A stretch of DNA of 64,000 nt from assembly GCA_028583405.1 (NCBI GenBank), contig CM053246.1, forward strand, positions 29,010,709 through 29,074,708. The letters run 5' to 3'. Position 1 is the stretch's first letter. Each line of letters opens with the position of its first letter. The translations under genes and the position numbers were made by a program. Under the pieces are notes generated by a model, which worked only from the letters and a program-made list of their open reading frames with translations, did no database searches and was not told the DNA's origin. The stretch is from Pogonophryne albipinna (lineage: Eukaryota; Chordata; Actinopteri; Perciformes; Artedidraconidae). Positions 59,115 to 64,000 of the stretch are shown piece by piece.

Positions 59115-60775
59115 TGTTAAAGCCTTCAGTCATATCATGTTTTACTTTTTGTTGTATTATTCATGCAAGTCAATTAAATTACTTTGTTTGAACTGTATTA
59201 AATAAATAAATGACGGAAGCATCTATACTGTGTGTTGTCCAAAGTTCTTCTTCAATAAAGCAAACTGAAAGATAATTGATACAGAGGCCCAATTCCAAAC
59301 CGCCCCCTACACCCTACCCCTACACACTACCCCTCCGTTTGCACGTTTCCGCAGAGGGTCCGCCACATTAAGTGCTGTTGTATAAACCAACGAGTGTGGA
59401 GGGATAGTGGGTTATCAAGCCCTCAAACAGCGAGTCTGCATCGCACCTGACTTCACCTGCTGCTCCACCTGACAGGACCCAACACTGTGTTTGTCCGTCA
59501 TGAAACAAGCTGTTTACAAACAGTTCCGTCGAAACATTCACCGATAAACTGCACAACAAGAGCTATTTAATATCTTCATACAGATGTTAAGAACTTCGTG
59601 GTTACCTCGTATTTGTTTAAACTTTTTTTAAATAATTTACTCATGTCTAGTCTAGAAAACGGTAAAAGTTGTGCATACACAGACTTTTGCGAAAACAGCT
59701 TATTAACATCATATTTTAAAGGTGACCTATCATGCTATATTTGAACAATATATTGTAGGGCCATACCTATATAAAGTATATAATATAGTTTTTTTTTCAA
59801 AATACCAAACAGATCCTGCATTTTAGCCATGCCTCATTTCGCTCTATATGCTCTTTCCAGCCCTGTTTTTGCAGGGGGCTGATTCTGTGCAACCCAGTCT
59901 CATGGCATTTCGTGTTCACCAACACGATTTTTAATCTATTGATTCGTGTTCACCAACACGATTTTCCCCCTTTTTTCGTGTTGCACAGCACGATTTTAAA
60001 AGCAATGTATTTCTACTGGTAATGTGTTTCGTGCCTGTGTTCCGGATTAACTTGTTTCCCGATCAACTTGTTTCCCCGATCAACTCGTTTCCGTGGGGTG
60101 CGTGGCTTTCGACTGAAATACACATTTCGATCGCTTTCTTCTGTCGTTTACATACATCTTTTGGTATATTTGGCTTCTTAGGAACACGTTGATGCACATC
60201 CAGTACCAGTGTGTGAGGTTGTGATTACGATGGCGATATCCGGACGCGAACAGCGAGGACTACAACAAGACAAACGAGTTGCTCGAATAAATCATTTAAA
60301 CCAGCTATTGTTGCCAGACTTATTACGGAATATCGTTGTTAATGTCCAAGTCCATCTGTGTATACCTTCAGACAGCCTCCAAGTGAAGCACACAGTGTTT
60401 ACTCACAGTTTGAAAGCAGCGTGGAGAAGTCTTCATCTGTGTTAAACTGTGATCCTCCCAGGGAACTGGGACCCGCCCAGGTCAAAATGTGACCCGCCCA
60501 GGTTAAATTGTGTTACGATTTCTGTGGCTATCTACCAGCGATCATGTTTAATATGAAAGACTACCCACACATGTATCCCTTATAAAAACGGTATTGTGCA
60601 GCACTCATCACGGAGGTGATGAGTCCGCCCACCGTGCACTTTGGGTCGGCCTTGGTCAAGCCCTTTTGACCCCCCCAGCCTGGTTCTCGTAAAAGTTTTT
60701 CGCTCAAATGACACCATGGAGGAATGTAACGGGAGTTGACAGGGGACTCTGCCCGCCTCACGAGTGCCTCTCGGC
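59115..60775. other. Vitellogenin 3' end and repeat-rich spacer
   Basis: AATAAA signals at 59202-59207 and 59253-59258 can end the vitellogenin transcript. After that come 'ccccctacaccctacccctac' sequence (about 59303), typical of a transposon end, and 'ttaaaggtgacctatcatgc' (about 59717), another repeat start. Three hairpin motifs follow at 59911-59992, then three copies of 'aacttgtttccccgatc'-like sequence at about 60050-60085. No gene was recognised; the frames 60209-60445 and 60561-60761 (minus) show no family features. Confidence 0.5.
59911..59992. repeat. Triple CGTGTT-AACACG hairpin repeat
   Basis: CGTGTTCACCAACACG occurs at 59911-59926 and again at 59945-59960; CGTGTTGCACAGCACG at 59977-59992. 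Each can fold into a 6-bp stem with a 4-base loop (the third with one mismatch) and is followed by ATTTT. Confidence 0.85.
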
Positions 60776-62224
60776 TTTTTTGGCGTCCGTCAGGAACTGA
60801 ATTTCAAAATAAAAATAACCGGAAACAGACGTAGGCATTTCGAGCGATTACCCAAGATCCTCAGCTATGGTTTAAGCTCGCTGATTGGATGTTTTAGCCG
60901 CAATGCATGCTGGGATTTGGTGTTTATATGATATGAAATCCGGAAAACATTTTAAAAGAATAAAATAATACTTAATTCCGAGTGTTCTTGCTTTTCTCTT
61001 TGAAAGTCATCACATAACGGCATTGTAATACACGGTTCGGCTGTATTACATATTACAGATCTGCCGTAGTTCTTTATTTATAGAGCCCTGATGAGAAGAC
61101 CTTTGGAAAAACTGGAAGAAATGCCGCCGAAACTGAATACTTGACGTGAATCATAAATATATCAACAATTAAACAACATCTTCAATTTCTCTTCACACAA
61201 CACGTCTCCTTGCAGTATCAACACTAATTCGGCTGACTTTTACATTTGATCTAATTCATAGATAGGTTATATTTACACCATAACGGTGCACAGCTGATAT
61301 AAAAGGACTTGTAGTTTTTAAAGATATTACTGATTTTCTTTGAATATAAGAATGTAAATACTGAGTCTGAAATAGTATAGCAATATGCTGTAAAATTATG
61401 TGAAAGCATGAATAAAACTACACATCTGTAGATGTTGTACATACATAAGTGTCCTACACTAATAATACAAAGTTATTATGGCTGTGTGTACCTTGTGTGC
61501 ACCGCCTAGTGGTTAAAGCACGTTATTGAATTTGTTTTTATGTGTTATATTTGATTAAACATTTTTTATTAAGAGTACATACTTTCATAGGGGGAAAGTA
61601 GAAGGTCTGTGATAGAAATATAGAATATAAAAAATCAAGACGATACTATAAGTGAACTCTACAATAAAACAGTTTAGTGCAGGATGTACAAAGATATTAA
61701 TAGGAGGAGGTGCAAAACAGAAAAACGAATTAACCTTTATTTAAACATTAAATAATACTTTAGATTAAGGTCTTCTTTTAAATAAGAAAAAAAATGTTGG
61801 GGGTATCTATCTACAGATAAATATTAAGCCTGACAAAGTACTTAACGTCTAATATATTGCTTTCCTGCAATGTTAACTATGTTGAAGCACTTATTTTAAC
61901 TGATATTATACATATGAATTATACTCTTATGTATGTAGATAGTATAAGAAATGTGCAGAATATGACAGTTTAATGGTGGAGGTACACACATATTGATAGA
62001 TGTCTTGTAATGCGCTGTTAAGGAACCTGTGACCCAAGATTTTCATTCATTGCATACACCGTAGTTGTGTATATGATATGTCAATAAACCTTTGAAAATC
62101 TTGAAATCTTGAAAGGGATGTGCAAAATAGCCATAATATACAGTTTTTAATTAACTATTAGGTGAGAATAACGAGTAATGAATATACTTTATTACTCGTT
62201 TCCATTCATGTCAATTGCAGATAA

Positions 62225-62520
62225 ATGTTTAGTCTTCTCAAGCATCCATCCATCCATCTTCTCCCGCTTATCCGTGGTCGGGTCGCGGGGGTAGCAGTTC
62301 CAGCAGAGAGCCCCAAACTTTCTTTTCCCTGGCCATATCAACCAGCTCTGACTGGGGGATCCCAAGGCACTCCCAGGCCAGCGAAGAGATATAATCCCTC
62401 CACCTGGTCCTAGGTCTACCCCTTGGTCTCTTCCCAGCTGGACGTGCCTGGAACACCTCCCTAGGGAGGCGCCCAGGTGGCATCCTAACTAGGTGCCCGA
62501 ACCACCTCAACTGGCTCCTT
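62225..62520 (-). mobile_element. Non-LTR retrotransposon 3' end
   Basis: The minus strand encodes MRWFGHLVRMPPGRLPREVF ... KRPRGRPRTRWRDYI ... DMAREKKVWGSLL, the widespread C-terminal tail of fish endonuclease/reverse-transcriptase LINEs (Nimb/I or RTE-like). It is followed by a GATG tetranucleotide tail (62243-62258, read in reverse). Only the last roughly 280 bp remain. Confidence 0.8.
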
Positions 62521-62559
62521 TTGACGCGTCAACTATCAAATATCTCTCCTGATTGTTGG

Positions 62560-62740
62560 CACTTGACAATCACCTTACCTGAATTTTACTCAGGTGTAAC
62601 TAAAGTCTGATTTAAGGGTTGTTTATATTTCACATCATTAATCAGAATCTGCAAAGTAACTCAAATAAGTGTAGTGGAGTAAAAATACCAGGTTAACCTC
62701 TGAATTGTAGTGGAGTAGAATTACAAAGTAACAACGAGCT
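62560..62740. mobile_element. Fragment of the 'taagtac' hAT-like MITE
   Basis: Contains 'tgtttatatttcacatcatt', 'gtagtggagtaaaaataccag' and 'cctctgaattgtagtggagt', closely matching 24245-24360. No clear ends. Confidence 0.7.
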
Positions 62741-63142
62741 GTCATGTGGGTATATTAATGCTGCGCATTATGGACACAAGCGATTTTCACCCATTTATTA
62801 ATTATATGTTTTACATTTGATAGCACCAATGTGTTTAATACTGGCAACTTCTAATTGTGGGAAAAACGAAAACGTTCAGTAGAGACGTCCCATAGAACAT
62901 TTTGCGAAACACAATAGCCAGCATGTGTAGTTCTGGGGGGGGCGTTCGATTCCAGTTTTGGATAGTTTGGCGTGGTTTCGTTCCATTTCAAACAGCTGTT
63001 TGACGCTCGGCGTAACCTTGGCGCACTGCCACTCCAACATCCAATCCCAGAGCTTGAAGATTAATCACGGGGACTGTAGTCCTAAACGATAGCTGGGGAT
63101 TATGGGTAGTGTAGTGTCTTCGGCCATCCTAAACTCCTAGAG

Positions 63143-63930
63143 CAGTGGTTCCCAACCTTTTTTCCCAAGAGCCCCCCCAAATGACTCCTGTTGGAAGTTG
63201 CGCCCCCCCTCCCCCACACACACACAAGGGGGGAGGGGGCGCAACAGCGGTAATTAAAGTTTAAAAGTCTCAAAAATGCTACAACTACTGTCACAAACTG
63301 GATGAATGTGAAGTATTTTGTTAAAGGAGGATGAAAGTGTAATTAAGGAGCACTATTGGAGTGACTGTGATGGTTTTTGGACTCAGGATTCATTCATTTG
63401 GATTCCCGCTGTATGAAGAAATTAAAGGACGGCGCGGAAGTGGAAACAATTCACAAAGGGATTAAACTGTTTAAAACACATGCTCAAAGTAAGCCGGATT
63501 TTGCCGATGTGTTTATGTGGATTCAAAAGTCGTAAATAATGTACAAAATGGAGGAGACCGATCTGATCGGAGCAACTGTGACAAATAATCCAACTGAAAC
63601 CGGCATGGACAATGACTATGTTTTAAAAATGCGCTTATCCAGAAAAGCCCGGTTTGGACACTTTACGGGCAGAAGAAACATTTCTATAGAAAGAATTATA
63701 CATTTTTGTCTTTTTATGCCTTTATTAGCTACTAACTTGAATTGATATTCAAATTAATTAATCAATTACTTTTTATATTTTATTGTAATGTAGAGACAAG
63801 GCTTTTAGTGACAATCATGTATTGCTTTACAATTATATGTTAAAAAAAAAAAAAAGTCTAAATATGATATTTGGCCTCAAATCATCTGAGGCCTGGTTCC
63901 CCCCCTGTGATCTTTGGTTGGGAACCACTG
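63143..63930. mobile_element. hAT element near the right edge
   Basis: Starts CAGTGGTTCCCAACCTTTTT and ends GGTTGGGAACCACTG, flanked by perfect 8-bp duplications TCCTAGAG at 63135-63142 and 63931-63938. Length 788 bp. The short frame 63539-63745 (MYKMEETDLIGATV) has no recognised domain. It inserted into the right arm region of the inverted repeat. Confidence 0.93.
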
Positions 63931-64000
63931 TCCTAGAGGCCTACGTCTGTTTCCGGTTATTTTTATTTTGAAATTCAGTTCCTGACGGACGCCAAAAAAA

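Larger units (their letters stand above)
60776..64000. repeat. Large imperfect inverted repeat, right arm cut by window end
   Basis: The left arm at 60779-60836 (TTTTTGGCGTCCGTCAGGAA ... ACAGACGTAGGC) is the reverse complement of 63943-63999, nearly perfect for about 57 bp. Further inside, weaker similarity continues (left 'cccaagatcctcagctatgg', right in reverse 'cccataatccccagctatcg', then 'gctgattggatgtt' against 'tgggattggatgtt'). Nothing coding was recognised between the arms except a LINE end and an hAT. It may be a long-TIR element or two inverted copies of one repeat. Confidence 0.6.

Noticed and set aside
60561..60761. Minus frame REPGWGGQKGLTKADPKC
   Set aside because: Compact and GC-richer than its surroundings, but I could not tie it to a family; probably repeat-derived.

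Overview
This window is teleost fish nuclear DNA. The evidence is six split vertebrate protein genes, including an egg-yolk vitellogenin and a classic GH18 chitobiase, embedded in fish-type transposons (many hAT elements with 8-bp target duplications, L2-like LINE ends) and one retrovirus-like provirus on the minus strand. No prokaryotic feature is present.

Layout: 1-2.5 kb is upstream sequence with a 36-bp tandem repeat. 2.5-4.4 kb is a six-exon DNase II gene (dnase2b). 4.5-11.6 kb is a nest of hAT elements, L2-like LINE pieces and MITEs. 11.6-23.7 kb is an endogenous retrovirus on the minus strand. Its LTR, tRNA-Ser-like primer binding site and gag, pro and pol remnants are visible, together with an open env frame cut short at its 3' end; two hAT elements with perfect 8-bp target duplications interrupt it. 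24.6-30.7 kb is rpf1 (nine exons, with a U12-type intron and a GC-AG intron). 32.4-32.7 kb is gng5 (minus). 33.9-42.3 kb is spata1, whose introns carry a long TG microsatellite, a TTAA-flanked MITE and an hAT within an hAT. 43.2-48.8 kb is ctbs (minus, seven exons). 50.7-59.1 kb is a complete vitellogenin gene with 34 coding exons. 59.3-64 kb is repeats, including an imperfect large inverted repeat that runs to the window edge.

The order and orientation dnase2b(+) rpf1(+) gng5(-) spata1(+) ctbs(-) match my knowledge of human chromosome 1p22-p31, and a vitellogenin next to ctbs is the ancestral vertebrate yolk-gene location. This supports the symbols dnase2b and spata1 beyond what the protein sequences alone show. 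The host genes are functionally unrelated (lysosomal DNA breakdown, ribosome assembly, G-protein signalling, a sperm-associated coiled-coil protein, lysosomal glycan breakdown, yolk precursor). They are linked by conserved synteny, not by an operon or pathway.

Exon boundaries were placed by hand from reading frame, splice consensus and family similarity. The summed coding lengths of dnase2b, rpf1, gng5, ctbs and vitellogenin all come out as whole codons, which supports the models; one spata1 acceptor is uncertain.
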